64,000 nucleotides of DNA, taken from Tipula vernalis (taxonomy: Eukaryota > Arthropoda > Insecta > Diptera > Tipulidae). Positions 12,601 to 24,003 of this stretch are shown here, in pieces. The DNA lies in NCBI GenBank assembly GCA_958295665.1, contig OY282560.1:149040091-149104090 (forward strand). The letters are read 5' to 3'. Positions within the stretch are counted from its first letter, which is position 1. Every line of letters begins with the position of its first letter. Under the pieces are notes generated by a model. The model saw nothing but the letters and a program-made list of their open reading frames with translations, was not told the DNA's origin and searched no databases. The translations under genes and the position numbers were made by a program.

Positions 12601-13373
12601 GATACATCATCATTTTACATCGAAAGAGCAATCAAAATTTCTTAAAAAAAAAAAAAAATCTTTACACGAAGGGGATCTGCTTGTACAATGTGATTTCGCG
12701 GAAAATTATGCTTTTATCGTACAAGATTCAGTGCAAGGTTATCACTGGAATAATGCACAAGCGACCATTCATCCGTTCGTTATTTATTACAAGGATCCTG
12801 AGAGCAGTTCAGTGAAACATGCTATAAACTTTCATTATTATTTCTAATTGTATGGAACACGATAGCATCGCAGTACATCTCTTCAAAACTAAAATGATTC
12901 AATTTATAACAAAAGTAATAACATCGAACATCAAAAAAAATTTCTATATGTCTGACAGAGCTATAACACAATATAAAAATAATTTAATTAATCTAAGCCA
13001 TCATGAAGAAGATTTTAACATCGCAGCTGAGTGGCATTTTCATGCTACCAGTCACGGCAAAGGGGCGTGTGATGGTGTTGGTGGAACATTTAAAAGAGGT
13101 GCCTATCGCTACAGTTTAACAAAGGGATCAATTCAAACTCCACAACAGCTATACGAATGGAGTAGATCATGGAAATCAACAATGCATTTTGAGTATGCAA
13201 CGAAAGCAGAGTATGATGAAGTCAAATTACACTTAAAAAGTCGTTATCAAAGTGCAATTACTATAAAGCGAACTCAGGATTATCATGGTTTTATACCTAA
13301 GGCACAAAATAAATTTGTAACTAAATCATTTTCAAATTCACAAATTGTTAGTGAACAATATATTTCAAATTAA
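9643..13373 (+). pseudogene. Decayed transposase with HGKG-x-CDG-x-GG motif, split by a solo LTR
   Basis: Coding can be followed in pieces. 9643-9834 is a Cys/His-bearing segment (YHCCKH, ICNTCY). 9930-10430 contains DEFSPIKRKLCEKAGY and LLILLPKQMK. 10410-10646 contains FEDDEINGMMPGRHDV and KIGFTKFTQLRPNHC. After the 1.6 kb insert the frame resumes with HQNMKLMI, then MCGDEQIQECYIKKCKVC, QCDFAENYAF, HWNNAQATIHPF, MEHDSIAVHLF, YMSDRAITQYKN, EWHFHATSHGKGACDGVGG, ending at 13373. Stops occur at about 9931, 10078, 10111, 12295 and 12338. Frameshifts lie near 10413 and 12832. D in CDFAENY, D in SDRAITQYK and D in HGKGACDG are candidate acidic catalytic residues (inference). In relatives the SD block usually reads SDGA; here it is SDRA. 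Confidence 0.78.
10647..12261. mobile_element. Probable solo LTR of 1,615 bp inserted in the transposase
   Basis: Starts TGTAATGG and ends ATCGTTACA, so the tips are TGTAA/TTACA. It is flanked by a perfect 4-bp duplication TTGT (10643-10646 and 12262-12265). Ignoring the insert plus one TTGT copy leaves the transposase in one frame across the site (HNVCVC then LMHQNMKLMI), which fixes both ends. No gag or pol sequence is inside. A 4-bp duplication with TG...CA ends fits a gypsy- or BEL-type LTR. The long LTR recalls Osvaldo/Ulysses-type elements, but that family link is a guess. The apparent 109-codon ORF at 10452-10781 is a chimera of transposase and LTR. Confidence 0.82.
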
Positions 13374-14037
13374 ATTTATAAATTGAACCATTTTTATTGT
13401 TTTTATTCTTATTCTGCCGTCTAACCCTTTCGCCAATTTTGCTTTGTTTTTGTTCGACATGGTCGCAAATTGCGAAGAAGTGAAATCAAAAACTTTCTTG
13501 AAACGAGATTCATTCATATTTTACTTACGTTGAGTTTTTATTAAAAATGCCTTATGTTTGGATTAGTGTAGTTTAAAAACACAAAATGACGCTAGTGCCG
13601 TATTTGAGTATGTAAAAGCTAATTAGTTAAGCTTTTTTTGAGCAAAAAAAAAAAAAAAATTAAGGTATATTTAGTTTAATATCTCATTTAATATTTTACC
13701 GTTATATATCGAATCAAAAAAATTTAATTTTGATTATAATTTTATAAGAATTTATAATTTCGGTATTCACTCTAACTAACGCAAAAAAAATTTTAAAATC
13801 GATTAATTTTTTAATTCATAAATTTGCCTTTGAAATTTACTCCAAATGGCGTTTTTCACTATTTTTGCAAACCTTTGGGACCATCCTGTGCGCAATACAC
13901 ACCCTATATCAAAAAAATAAAAAATTTGTTTTTTATTTTTTTAACTACTACACGTACACCAAAAACTAAAGAAATCAAAAATCATAAAGTTCAAATTTCC
14001 AAAATTTTTGCTGTTTTACAATGAAATTACTCATATA
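13288..14037 (-). repeat. Right long terminal inverted repeat
   Basis: The inverted partner of 8827-9552. The inner 86 bp (13288-13373) are simultaneously the 3' end of the transposase coding sequence and its stop codon. The outer part carries the segment that is replaced by TA arrays on the left. Confidence 0.85.
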
Positions 14038-14086
14038 TGTACATATGTATACTCGTATATACATACGTATATGTACGAGTATTGTA

Positions 14087-14340
14087 GCGTTTTTTTATTC
14101 GCTCCGGATAGCTGCTATCGAGAGCCGTCATATAAAAAATGGCTCCCGATAGCGCTCCGTATAAATAGGTAGAGCCAAATATCTTTTATTTTGAAATTTT
14201 TGGTAAACAATTGAATTAAAAATGATAGTTTGATGTTAAATAAGTTTAGTTTACCAATAAATAGCGCGTCAAATTTAAATTTAGGCGTATAAAAATGACG
14301 GCTCTCGATAGCAGCTATCCGGAGAGAATAAAAAAACACG
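14087..14340. mobile_element. MITE of 254 bp with ~46-bp TIRs
   Basis: Left end GCGTTTTTTTATTCGCTCCG, right end (reverse complement) GTGTTTTTTTATTCTCTCCG. Pairing continues through GGATAGCTGCTATCGAGAGC CGTCAT on both arms. An internal echo (GGCTCCCGATAGCGCTCCG near 14143) resembles the TIR. No coding capacity. It lies about 50 bp outside the right TIR of the long-TIR transposon. Target duplication not resolved. Confidence 0.78.
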
Positions 14341-14942
14341 ACTTATGGTGGAAAATACGTCAAATCAGAAATTTTTGGGAGTCATGTGTTAATTTTATCA
14401 TTTTTATGTTTTGAATTTGTAGTTTGATTAAAAAAAAAATTTGTAGAACGTGATTTCTTGTTGTTGTTGTTTAAAATACAGGATGTCAAATTTTGAGAAA
14501 AATGATGAACATGATGTTGTGTTTATGGTTATAAAAGGAAAAATAAATCTATATATATAATTGCGAAGTGTACATGAAAATTAGACTATTAAATCGCCTC
14601 CTACAACCATCGAATATATCTCATTCGATAGATATTAATCTCAAGGTTGTTGCAAAAATAAAAATTTTCCTCCAAATTGTTTACTTTTTGTTGTTTTTGG
14701 AAAAACCATCCGAATGCAATCAGTAAGCGGATCTCCCTATTTTTCCGAATAGTCCATTTTTTGTAAGTTTTTTGTTATTTTTTTATATATGGGTTTTTAA
14801 TACATAAATATTATACTTTTGTTTTAATTTTGTTTTGAAAAAGTTTTAATTGTCATTTTTTCAATCTAATTGTGTGAATTCATTGTGTTATTAAGAAAGT
14901 GCGACAATAAACACCTGAAAAGGAATATTTAATAGTTTTAAA

Positions 14943-17900
14943 ATGAGTACCGTTCGTCGAGGAAGATCAGCCAAAAGGGGGCGTGTTATTCGGAATGTGA
15001 ACGAGCAAATGCAGTTCCATAGGATGCGAGTTAATGATTATCGCCGCCATCTTAAAATAAGGGCCAACATGTCGTTCAGGGAAGATTTGTTGGATGAATC
15101 TACAATACTAGAAAATAACTTGGGTGCAATGAATATTGAATGTGTGCATTGTAAAGCTTTACATTTTGTAAAAGAGGCAACTAATGGTCATTTTAGTTCA
15201 TGTTGTCATAACGCTCTTATATCTCTCCCAGAACTACAGATACATCCGCAGTTGAGAGACTTAACTCTAAATAGTACGAATTTTATCAAACACATTCGGA
15301 AATATAATAGTGCAATGGCATTTGCCTCCCTATCAGCTACAAAAAAAGAAATTCCAGGCAATGGTCCATACTGTTTTAAAATACAAGGACAGATTTACCG
15401 TTACATTTCGGATTTGTTGCCACCTAATGGAGAAAGCGCTTCTTATGGCCAGCTTTATTTTATTGAATCGTCGGTTGCTACTGACTTACGTATGAATCGT
15501 AAAGAAAATAAAGGATTACAACGATTAATATTTGCAAGCTTGACTGATATTCTTGCTAACAATCCGTACGTTCAAGCTTACAAGATTGCAGCTGAAACGA
15601 TCGAACAAGAAGAAGAGGCACTCAACCTAGAGCTTCGGTTTATTGATAATATTTCAATGGATATGCGGAGATTTAATAGACCCAGCGCAAATGAGATCGC
15701 CGGAGTATTTAATTCTGTTGATGGAGAACCTCCAGGTCATCGTTATGTCGTTATTCACCACCGGCAAAGTGGTCCGAAAGTGTTGCCTGTTTTAAGTCTT
15801 CACTGCGATCCTATGCTGTATCCACTGCTATATCCGTATGGTGATCCAGGATGGGACCCTCAAATGACTCATAATGGTCCACGTCGCCAAAAAAATCGTC
15901 AACGTATGACTATGTTGCAATTTGCATGCTACCGACTTGCTATACGCCAAGGATTTTCACACATTCACCAATCAAAAAATCTATTTCAACAGTATATCGT
16001 CGATTTGTATGTTAGAGTTGAAGGTGAAAGATTGAATTATATTCGACAGCATCAGTCGGATCTTCGCGTTGAACATTATAGAGGACTACAGGATTTTGTT
16101 CTACAGCATGCGCAGTTACAAAACCTTGCTGCGGGAAAAATTGTGGTTTTACCGTCTTCTTTTGAGGGTAGTGCACGTAATATGGCTCTACGATATCAAG
16201 ATGCAATGGCGATAGTCAGGAAATTCGGAAAACCAGACATTTTCTTAACGATAACGTGTAATCCGAATTGGCCAGAAATAACTTCAGAGCTGGGGGAAAA
16301 TGAAAAGCCTACTGATCGTCCTGACATTGTATCCCGGGTATTTCACTGCAAGCTAAACGAGTTGAAAACAGATATTTTAAAAAATAGCGTCCTGGGAATT
16401 GTTGTCGCCCATGTGTACGTTATAGAATTTCAAAAGCGTGGATTACCACACTTCCATATGCTTCTGATACTTGATAAAGACTCCAAATTTCAAGAACCAG
16501 CTGATATTGATATATGTGTTTGTGCTGAAATACCTGATTCGGTACGCTTTCCAAGGCTTTATAGTACTGTTGTTTCATGTATGATCCATGGGCCATGTGG
16601 TGTTCGTAATCCAAATGCTCCATGCATGAATAATGGGAAATGCACAAAAAAATTCCCGAAGGAATTTTTGGAAGAAACGATTGAAAATAATAACGGATAT
16701 CCAAAGTATCGCAGGCGTAATAATGGAATAATTGCACAAAAAGGAGTTCATCAAATTGATAATCGTGATGTCATTTCTTATAATCCGTTTCTACTGTTGA
16801 AATACAACGCTCACATAAATGTGGAAATTTGTTCCAGTGTCCGCTCGGTGAAATACCTTTTTAAATATGTATATAAAGGCTATGACTCGGCAAGTATGGA
16901 ATTCGTTAGATGCGTCAATGAGGGCCATCAACTAGGATATGATGAAATTATAACATATGCAAACATGCGATATGTTAGCTCACACGAGTGTATTTGGCGT
17001 CTTCATGCGAACGAAATGCATGACCGATCACATACAATAGTTCGTTTAGCAGTCCATGACGATGGCTTCCAGAATGTGTATTTTAGAGAAGGGGGTGAAC
17101 AAAATGCACTTGAAGTGTCAAATTCAAAGCGTACAACATTAACAGCATGGTTTGATTTAAACATGCGTGATCAAAATGCTAACCAATATTTGTATAATGA
17201 CATCCCGCAACATTACAAATTTACAAACAATAAATGGATGCCACGCCAAAGAGGTATTAGCAAAGTGATTGGAAGAATATACGGGGTCGCGCCAAATGAT
17301 CATACTCGATTTTATATACGCATGTTACTACTTCATGTAAAAGGGGCTAAATGTTTTGCTGACTTGCGCTCCTACAATGGGGTAACCGTGGAATCCTTCA
17401 AAGAAGCGGCCCTTTCACGAGGTCTACTTGAGGACGATTCCGAGTGGCACAACTGTTTGGAAGAAATGCAGAGCACGCATATGCTACGACAACTGCGGGA
17501 ACTGTTTTCTTATATTTGTTGTTTTTGCCAACCAACATCACCAAATCAATTGTGGATGGCATTCAAAGCTTATATGACAGAAGATATGGTTGAAGTTGAC
17601 GAATCTGCTTCTGAAAATGCAGCATTACAGCAAATCGATCAAATTCTAAGAGCTAATGGTTTAGACTGCGGCGGGATCGGTCTACCAATACCGAGTATGT
17701 TACGATCTATTGAGCCTGCATATAACCAAATTGAAGAGACTGTTCGAGGTGCTGATATCTATGATCATTTAAATAATGATCAAAAAAATGTAGTAAATCG
17801 GATTCTGGACGCAACCTCAGGTCATGCCGAAGCTAATTTGTTCTTCTTGGAAGCTCCTGGTGGATGTGGTAAGACGTTCGTTTATTCATATATTTTGAGT

Positions 17901-19172
17901 ATAGTTAGGGGGCGAGGTGACATAGCTCTGGCAGCTGCCTGGACTGGAATAGCGGCATTACTATTAGATGGCGGAACGACACTACATCGTTTATTCGGTC
18001 TCCCTGTACCGGTAATATCTTCGTCCGTTTCTTCGATAAAACCAACATCAAATAGAGCTACAGCGTTACGTAAAGCATCAGTTATTTTAATTGATGAGGC
18101 ATCGATGATACCAGCAGCAGCAGTGGACTGTATAGATCGCCTACTTCGTGATATTATGAAGTGTGAGGACGCGTTATTAGCTAACGTTCCAATGGGTGGA
18201 AAAGTAATACTTTTCGGTGGAGATTTCAGACAAGTCTTACCAGTAGTGCCATTGGCAAGTAAAGTTCAAATCCTCGAATCGTGTATTCAGACAAGCAGAA
18301 TTTGGAATTCCCTCATCAAACTTTATTTAAGTAAAAATATGCGTGCTGATGCCAATGAACGAGAATTTGCCAAGTGGTTGCTTCAATTGGGAAATGGAAC
18401 ACTGCAATGTGATCATGGACAAAACATGATTGAGATTCCCACCAGTTTTATATGCGAACAAAACTCAATTGTTCACCATATTTTTGGTGATTCTTTGGAT
18501 CCCCTTAATATAGAGCAGTATTCAGTGAGAGCAATTGTTTGCCCGTTAAACGATAATTGCTACCAGATCAACAAAGAGGTGCTAAATTTAATTGCCGGAG
18601 TTTCCAAGGAGTATTGCAGTGTCGATTCGATCATCACAACGGATCCTTCGGAAACATTAAACATACCATTAGAGTATATTAATTCTATTACACCTTCTGG
18701 AATGCCACCACACAAACTAATCTTGAAAGTTGGTGCAATAGTTATGCTTATCAGGAATATGAACCTAGGATCAGGTTTAGTCAATGGTGTCCGTATGGTG
18801 GTGATTCAATTATTTGATAAATCTGTAAAACTAGAAGTTATTACAGGTGTAGGAAAAGGTAATATTGTTTTTATGCCAAGAATAAAGCTGATAACAACTG
18901 ATCCAAATATGCCATTTACAATATCAAGATTGCAATTGCCATTAAGACTCGCATTTGCTATCACAATAAACAAAGCGCAGGGCTAGACGTTTCAAAAAAT
19001 CGGTATCTACCTACCTAAACCAGTATTTACTCACGGGCAGCTATATGTGGCTTTTAGTCGTGCGAAGGCCCCCACTGATATAAAGGTAGTCATAAATAAA
19101 ACGAGTGATCAAGGAGAAGATGAAGACGGCGTTTATACGAAAAATATTGTTTATAAAGAAATACTTTTATAA
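14943..19172 (+). pseudogene. Helitron Rep-helicase (RepHel), one nonsense codon
   Basis: Open for 1,347 codons to a TAG at 18984-18986, then open again in the same frame to TAA at 19170-19172, 1,409 residues in all. N-terminal zinc-finger-like cysteines (CVHCKALHF...CC) are followed by the HUH relaxase motif PHFHML (H503, H505) and the two-tyrosine motif KYLFKYVYKG (Y638, Y642). The C-terminal Pif1-type helicase has Walker A APGGCGKT (971-978), LIDEASM (D1051, E1052), FGGDFRQVLPVVP, and beyond the stop GQLYVAFSRAK. The stop falls in NKAQG-*-TF, where helicases carry Q, so CAG-to-TAG is likely. The protein nicks and unwinds for rolling-circle transposition. No added endonuclease or RPA domain is seen. 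Truncation at the TAG would remove helicase motif VI. Confidence 0.95.
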
Positions 19173-19398
19173 AATAATATGTACATTATGTATTCTGACA
19201 AATAAAATGACATAATTTTACAAATATAAGGCCTAGGACCGGCAGTTAAACGTTTGCTAGAAGTATTCGTTTTGGTTATACTTTTATAATAAAAAATATA
19301 TTAAACTAAAATAAATGAATTGTTTAATTACATAATAGTAGCAAACAACAAATATACAAAACTGGTACCATTTAGCGAACTAAATTTGCCGTAGATTC

Positions 19399-19425
19399 GG
19401 CCCCGTAGGGGCCACAGGCCACTAG
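19399..19425 (+). other. Helitron 1 3'-terminal hairpin and CTAG
   Basis: A perfect 6-bp GC stem (GGCCCC/GGGGCC) with a 3-nt loop, 8 nt, then CTAG. It acts as the terminator of rolling-circle transposition in known Helitrons. Confidence 0.93.
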
Positions 19426-19892
19426 TATCCTATATTTATGATATAGGGCTCGTTTTAAAGGTAAGTTAATACGGATTAATAAAAAAATATAAAAATGGTA
19501 AGTTCTTTAATTTCTTCATTTTCAAATTTCCCGCCAAAATTTTATTTTTGCATTTTCTCAATGATCATCCAATTTTTTTTTTTTTTTTTAAATTTGACGT
19601 CCTTTAATTCTATTGAACATACTAAAAACTTGCGCTAGTAAAATTTTCCATTTTCGTGCAAAATACGTTTAAGTATGACTCTACCTATTTTGAAAATTTC
19701 AAAAATCGAATGGTATATTTTTGGTCCTCTTACAAAAACTCAATTTTATTTAATTTTTCCAGGTTAATTTTTTCACTCGTTTTTGTGATTCAAAATTAAA
19801 TTTAAAACAAAAAATATTGACAGGAAAAATGTTTATTACAAAATAAGGTTAGAAATTTAAAGATATTTATACGGTTAAAATTTACATGTTAT
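19426..19892. other. Non-coding flank between Helitron 1 and transposase remnant
   Basis: AT-rich with no gene seen. Because Helitron 1 inserted without a duplication, this stretch was originally continuous with 14341-14547. It may be the terminal non-coding region of the neighbouring HGKG-family element, but I could not show that. Confidence 0.4.
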
Positions 19893-20740
19893 TTAATCTT
19901 CACTATTTGAATATTTTGACATTTTAAGTAGCGTTCTGTTGAAGGTATAACTGCATGAAAATCGCGAGTACCTTTTATTGTTTTCAAGTTCTCTAATCTA
20001 CTGCCTAAGTAGTTCTATTTGTTTTAATTTATATTCAGTATCTGAACAAAATTCAAAACCTATATCAGTTTTCAACGTTTTAGTCCATTTGAAAAGTTCC
20101 TTCGCATTGGTTATGTCACCATCATATTCTTTGGTGAGACTGGCTCTGGATGCCATTCTCTTAACAGTACCTTCTACTCCATCGCATGGTCCCTTTCCGT
20201 GAGCAGTTGCGTGAAAATGCCACTCACAATCAACTTAAAAATCCTCTTTGTGTTTAGTTATATTCATAAAATTTGTTTTATTTTTATAATGTGATACTGC
20301 ACCATCTGTGACGTAATAAATTTTAGATAAATCCGGAATATTTTGTTTTCAAAAACTGCAATATTTTTTCTATGAACAAGTGAACCGCTACAGCGTCATG
20401 GTGAAGACAATCTGATATTACAATGAAGCTGTAGTGCTGCAATATCCCTCCATCAGTTTTGTAAATTACAAATCGATGAATAGTCGCTTGTTTGTTGTTC
20501 CAATGAACACCCTGTGCTGCATTTTAAATGGTACTATGATTTTAAAAAGAACCTCTGTTGGCTCCAGAGTTAACTTTTTATTTTTTATGAAATCGGATTG
20601 TGTTAGTGATATAAAGCAATGAACCAAATTTTTCAACTTAATTATGAAGTAATCCAGAAATTCGTCTAATGGTTTTGAATATTTTTCCAAGTTGCAACGG
20701 TCAATTGAAACCCACTGACTAAACGAGAATTCAGCATCCA
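19893..20740 (-). pseudogene. Second HGKG-family transposase, C-terminal part, decayed
   Basis: Minus-strand reading gives FSQWVSIDRCNLEKYSKPL, LVHCFISLTQSDFI, AQGVHWNNKQATIHRFVIY, IVISDCLHHDAVAVHLF, YYVTDGAVSHYKNKTNF, CEWHFHATAHGKGPCDGV, GTVKRMASRASL and a stop at 19893-19895. These align block by block with the transposase at 12377-13373, but the two are clearly diverged (for example CDG-VEG versus CDGVGG and TDGA versus SDRA), so they come from different subfamilies. The frame is broken several times (near 20230, 20350 and 20560). The N-terminal half is missing beyond about 20750, where other repeats begin. The conserved second D block TDGA is intact here. Confidence 0.78.
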
Positions 20741-21259
<519 letters not shown>

Positions 21260-22210
21260 ATTCTTTGTAGTCTGCCATTTCTTGTGTAGCGGGTACGATG
21301 GACGGTTCACACATTCAGATCAACCAACCAACAGGAAATTCTGTGGATTTTTATAACCGTAAGTCTCTGCATTCCATAATTCTGCAAGGTTGACTTTTAC
21401 TAATCCTATTTCAAATTATTTTCTTAATTAAAGCTACATTGCTATGCGGCGACAAACGAAAGGCAGCCAATGGCGGATGCATGACGCTTTACTACTTTCT
21501 CTTACGTAAGTAAAATGTAGTATAGAACTCATGAAAATTTTGGACCTTGACATTTATAGAGATTTATCTATTTTGAGGTCGGCTGAGTCCGACAAAGTGG
21601 GTTTCGAAATGGTGTCTGTCTGTCAGTCTGTTAGTATGTCAGTCTGTATTCTCTCTACAGCCCAGATGGTTTAACCAATCGAACTGAAACTTCAGATTTA
21701 AGCATTTTTGATAAATTGGGAGGTCCCAGTGAATTTTACTTCAAATCGGCTAACCGGAAGTGGTTACTCCCTTGGTTCAGAAAATGTATTTGGCAAATAT
21801 CTTAAAAAGTATAAGGTTTACAAAAAACTACTTAATACAAAATGTTTCCAAAAAATTAAAAAAATATACAATAAAAAAAATAAATTTCTCAAAATTCGCT
21901 GTTCATAAAAGAAAGTCATGTTGTCGCCACACCTCCATTTTTTATATGAAAATAATCGACACTTTGCTTCCTGAAGCGGTACGGCTTATGTCCAAATACC
22001 AATTATTTGGTAACACCCTTTAAACAAAATAGCCAACTTTCCACGACACAAGAACGCGATTTTGCTTTATTAAAGGGTTAACTCCATAAATTGAAGTTTA
22101 TGGATACGTCTAGCCATCAATGAAATTATAAGAGTATCACTGTGGCTTGCGTTTTACATAATTTTATATTGGCCAACGAATTTTCTATCGGCGACGGCTT
22201 TATAGAATAA
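21260..22210 (+). pseudogene. Harbinger-type transposase remnant
   Basis: Two coding islands are recognisable. 21280-21395 reads VAGTMDGSHIQINQPTG then DFYNRKSLHSIILQ, the first-aspartate block of PIF/Harbinger transposases. 22050-22207 reads FALLKG, LHKLKFMDTSS, then VACVLHNFILANEFSIGDG, the C-terminal block. The part between is replaced by unrelated sequence. That includes 21560-21760, with a GTCTGTCTGTCAGTCTGTTAG-like stretch of the kind common in dispersed fly repeats. It is a different lineage from the element at 3111-6675. Confidence 0.7.
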
Positions 22211-22739
22211 GTAGAATGGTAGAATGGGCTCTGAAGTGTCTTCACAAGTGTAATTACAAATGTAATCACAAAGAGAAACAGAACAAATTGATTGCGTCAT
22301 ATATTTAAATTTTATATTTAAAAAATAATAATTTAAATATAAATATATGATTGGAAGTACGATAGTTTTTATTATTTAATACTAGCTTACCTATTAATAT
22401 GACCATAAGGTCGAAATATTAGGATATAAATTAAGAAGAAAGTAAAAAGTAAAGATCAATAAAAAAAAACATATTTAAGCAAAAAGTAAAAACTAAGTTT
22501 TTACTCATTTTTATTGTAGAGCAGTTTTTTTATTTCGCCTGACCCTTAATTCCCCAAAGATACATACACTATGATTGCATATTCTGATGTACGTTACCAT
22601 TTGACAAGTTCGGGTGAAGACGTGGTACTAATCTAAGAACCTCGTGGCCTCAGAACCAAGTGGTACAATATTATATCCTCTTGTAAATCTCGGATGATCA
22701 GATCTTGTACTCTTGGGACAAATAATTTAAATCTTTTCC
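22211..22739. other. No gene recognised; contains a 24-bp dispersed repeat
   Basis: AT-rich. At about 22349-22372 the 24 bp beginning GATTGGAAGTACGATAG recur exactly at about 27632-27655, where they begin the gypsy gag fragment. This site may therefore hold a tiny gypsy remnant. Confidence 0.45.
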
Positions 22740-24003
22740 TTTTTTCTCAATACAGCAATGTTGACACAACTGCTGTCTGGAAGTATGCAGTTGCAGATTT
22801 TGGCTGGTTTCAGCTTACATGGACGGATAAGGAGTTTCATCCGGATAACCTGGAGGAGCAGATCTTCGATCGGCGTGGTACTGATTGTTGATGCCAATAA
22901 GCATCATACTATCTGGGGAAGCACGGATGTCAACGAAAAAGGTGAGTCACTTTCTGATTACTTGATGAGTACTAACATTTCAGTATATAATATGGGGCGG
23001 GAACTTTTCTACACCGAACCCTTGCCTTAAATAATATTTTTCATATGTTTAAAAAAAGGAGAGTGGACAAGGAACAATCTTTTCCTGAGCCTCGACATTC
23101 ACCCTACTATCCGGAAAGCCATAAGGAACCCTAGAACGACCAACTGGAGCAAATATGGGGAAATAATGGAGGGGTTTTTGCCGCCGAGGGCCACGGAAAA
23201 CTTGACGACTATACTGCCGTGCTAAGCATGTTTTACATAACTACAAAAAATTCATTTTGAGAAAATTGATGTTAAAGTTTTGAAATCAGCGTATTTTGCA
23301 TTAAAAATGAAAACCATTTTTCTTATCTCGTGTTTCTCAATTTAGTTTACATTATTTTTTTTTTTTTTGATTGTAATGATAAAATTTGTTATTAGCTATC
23401 GGTTGGCATCAGGCCAAAAATGTAGTTATGGAAAATATGCTTAGCACGGCAGTATAGAGGAACTGCAGGACTTGTTGAATAGCGTTGCTAGCACATGTAA
23501 CCGGCCCTATGCAACCGGTCCTACGTCTAGAGGAAAGCAAAAATCAGGCTTATCGAACAGTCTTTAATAGGGTCAAAGTACAAGGGAGGCTCAAGATTGG
23601 ACTCCTACAAGGGGGAACTAGGAAAAGAGAATTAAGGAAGGCCCAAAGGAAGTTCTGAAGACTTGGAGACATCGACTAACACGAAGGAGCTCTGTTAAAT
23701 GGCGTTTCCTGGTATAGAGGGTGCCTTTAATATGTGAAAGCAGAGACAATTACAGAGGGATTGTCATTTTTGGAGATGGAGAGTTACTCTCTGTCTCTCA
23801 GTGGAAGTATCTTAATATAGAACGCTCGTTTATTGTTAGATAGATGAGCTAGTGAATCTTGACTATTTACGTTATACCTACTCTACACTTCAAGAAGCGA
23901 TTTCGGACCATGTTCCCTTCAAGGGAATCCTGCAGGGGTCGATCTATATCGGAAACCGAAACATTCCAATTCTTTACGGACGACTCCAAGCTAGACGGAA
24001 AAG
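22740..24003 (+). pseudogene. R1/LOA/I-group LINE remnant (endonuclease to RNase H pieces)
   Basis: 22870-23030 encodes an AP-endonuclease segment (VIVDANKHHTIWGS, then ESLSDYLMSTNISVYN). 23100-23210 reads HPTIRKAIRNPRTTNW. After the MITE the frame continues with LEELQDLLNSVASTCNRPM. 23970-24003 encodes an RNase H start (FFTDDSKLDGKVG), so most of the reverse transcriptase is deleted. The DAN-HH--WGS block and the presence of RNase H point to LINEs of the R1, LOA or I groups; I cannot choose between them. Many stops; non-functional. Confidence 0.7.
23212..23454. mobile_element. TA-flanked MITE (Tc1/mariner type) inside the LINE remnant
   Basis: TIRs start TACTGCCGTGCTAAGCAT and continue to CATAACTAC, about 34 bp with two mismatches. 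Flanking TA dinucleotides lie at 23210-23211 and 23455-23456. Removing 243 bp plus one TA leaves the LINE frame readable across the site. A TA target duplication fits Tc1/mariner, although no transposase is encoded. Confidence 0.88.

Larger units (their letters stand above)
14548..19425 (+). mobile_element. Helitron 1, complete from 5'-TC to 3'-CTAG
   Basis: The 5' end is TCTATATATATAATTGCG directly after A 14547. The 3' end is a GGCCCC-GTA-GGGGCC hairpin (19399-19413), then ACAGGCCA and CTAG (19422-19425), followed by T 19426. Insertion between A and T, the TC start and the hairpin-CTAG end are the defining features of Helitrons. The 5' terminus is the same 13 bp (TCTATATATATAA) as in Helitron 2, and the 3' tails share ACAGG-N3-CTAG. 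The 4,878 bp element carries one Rep-helicase gene with a single stop codon. It is probably a fairly young copy. Confidence 0.95.

Noticed and set aside
14482..14547. Short frame starting MSNFEKNDEHDVV next to Helitron 1, possibly a first exon of the second HGKG-family element
   Set aside because: Only the first three residues match the candidate first exon of the other copy, and the frame stops shortly after the Helitron junction; too weak.
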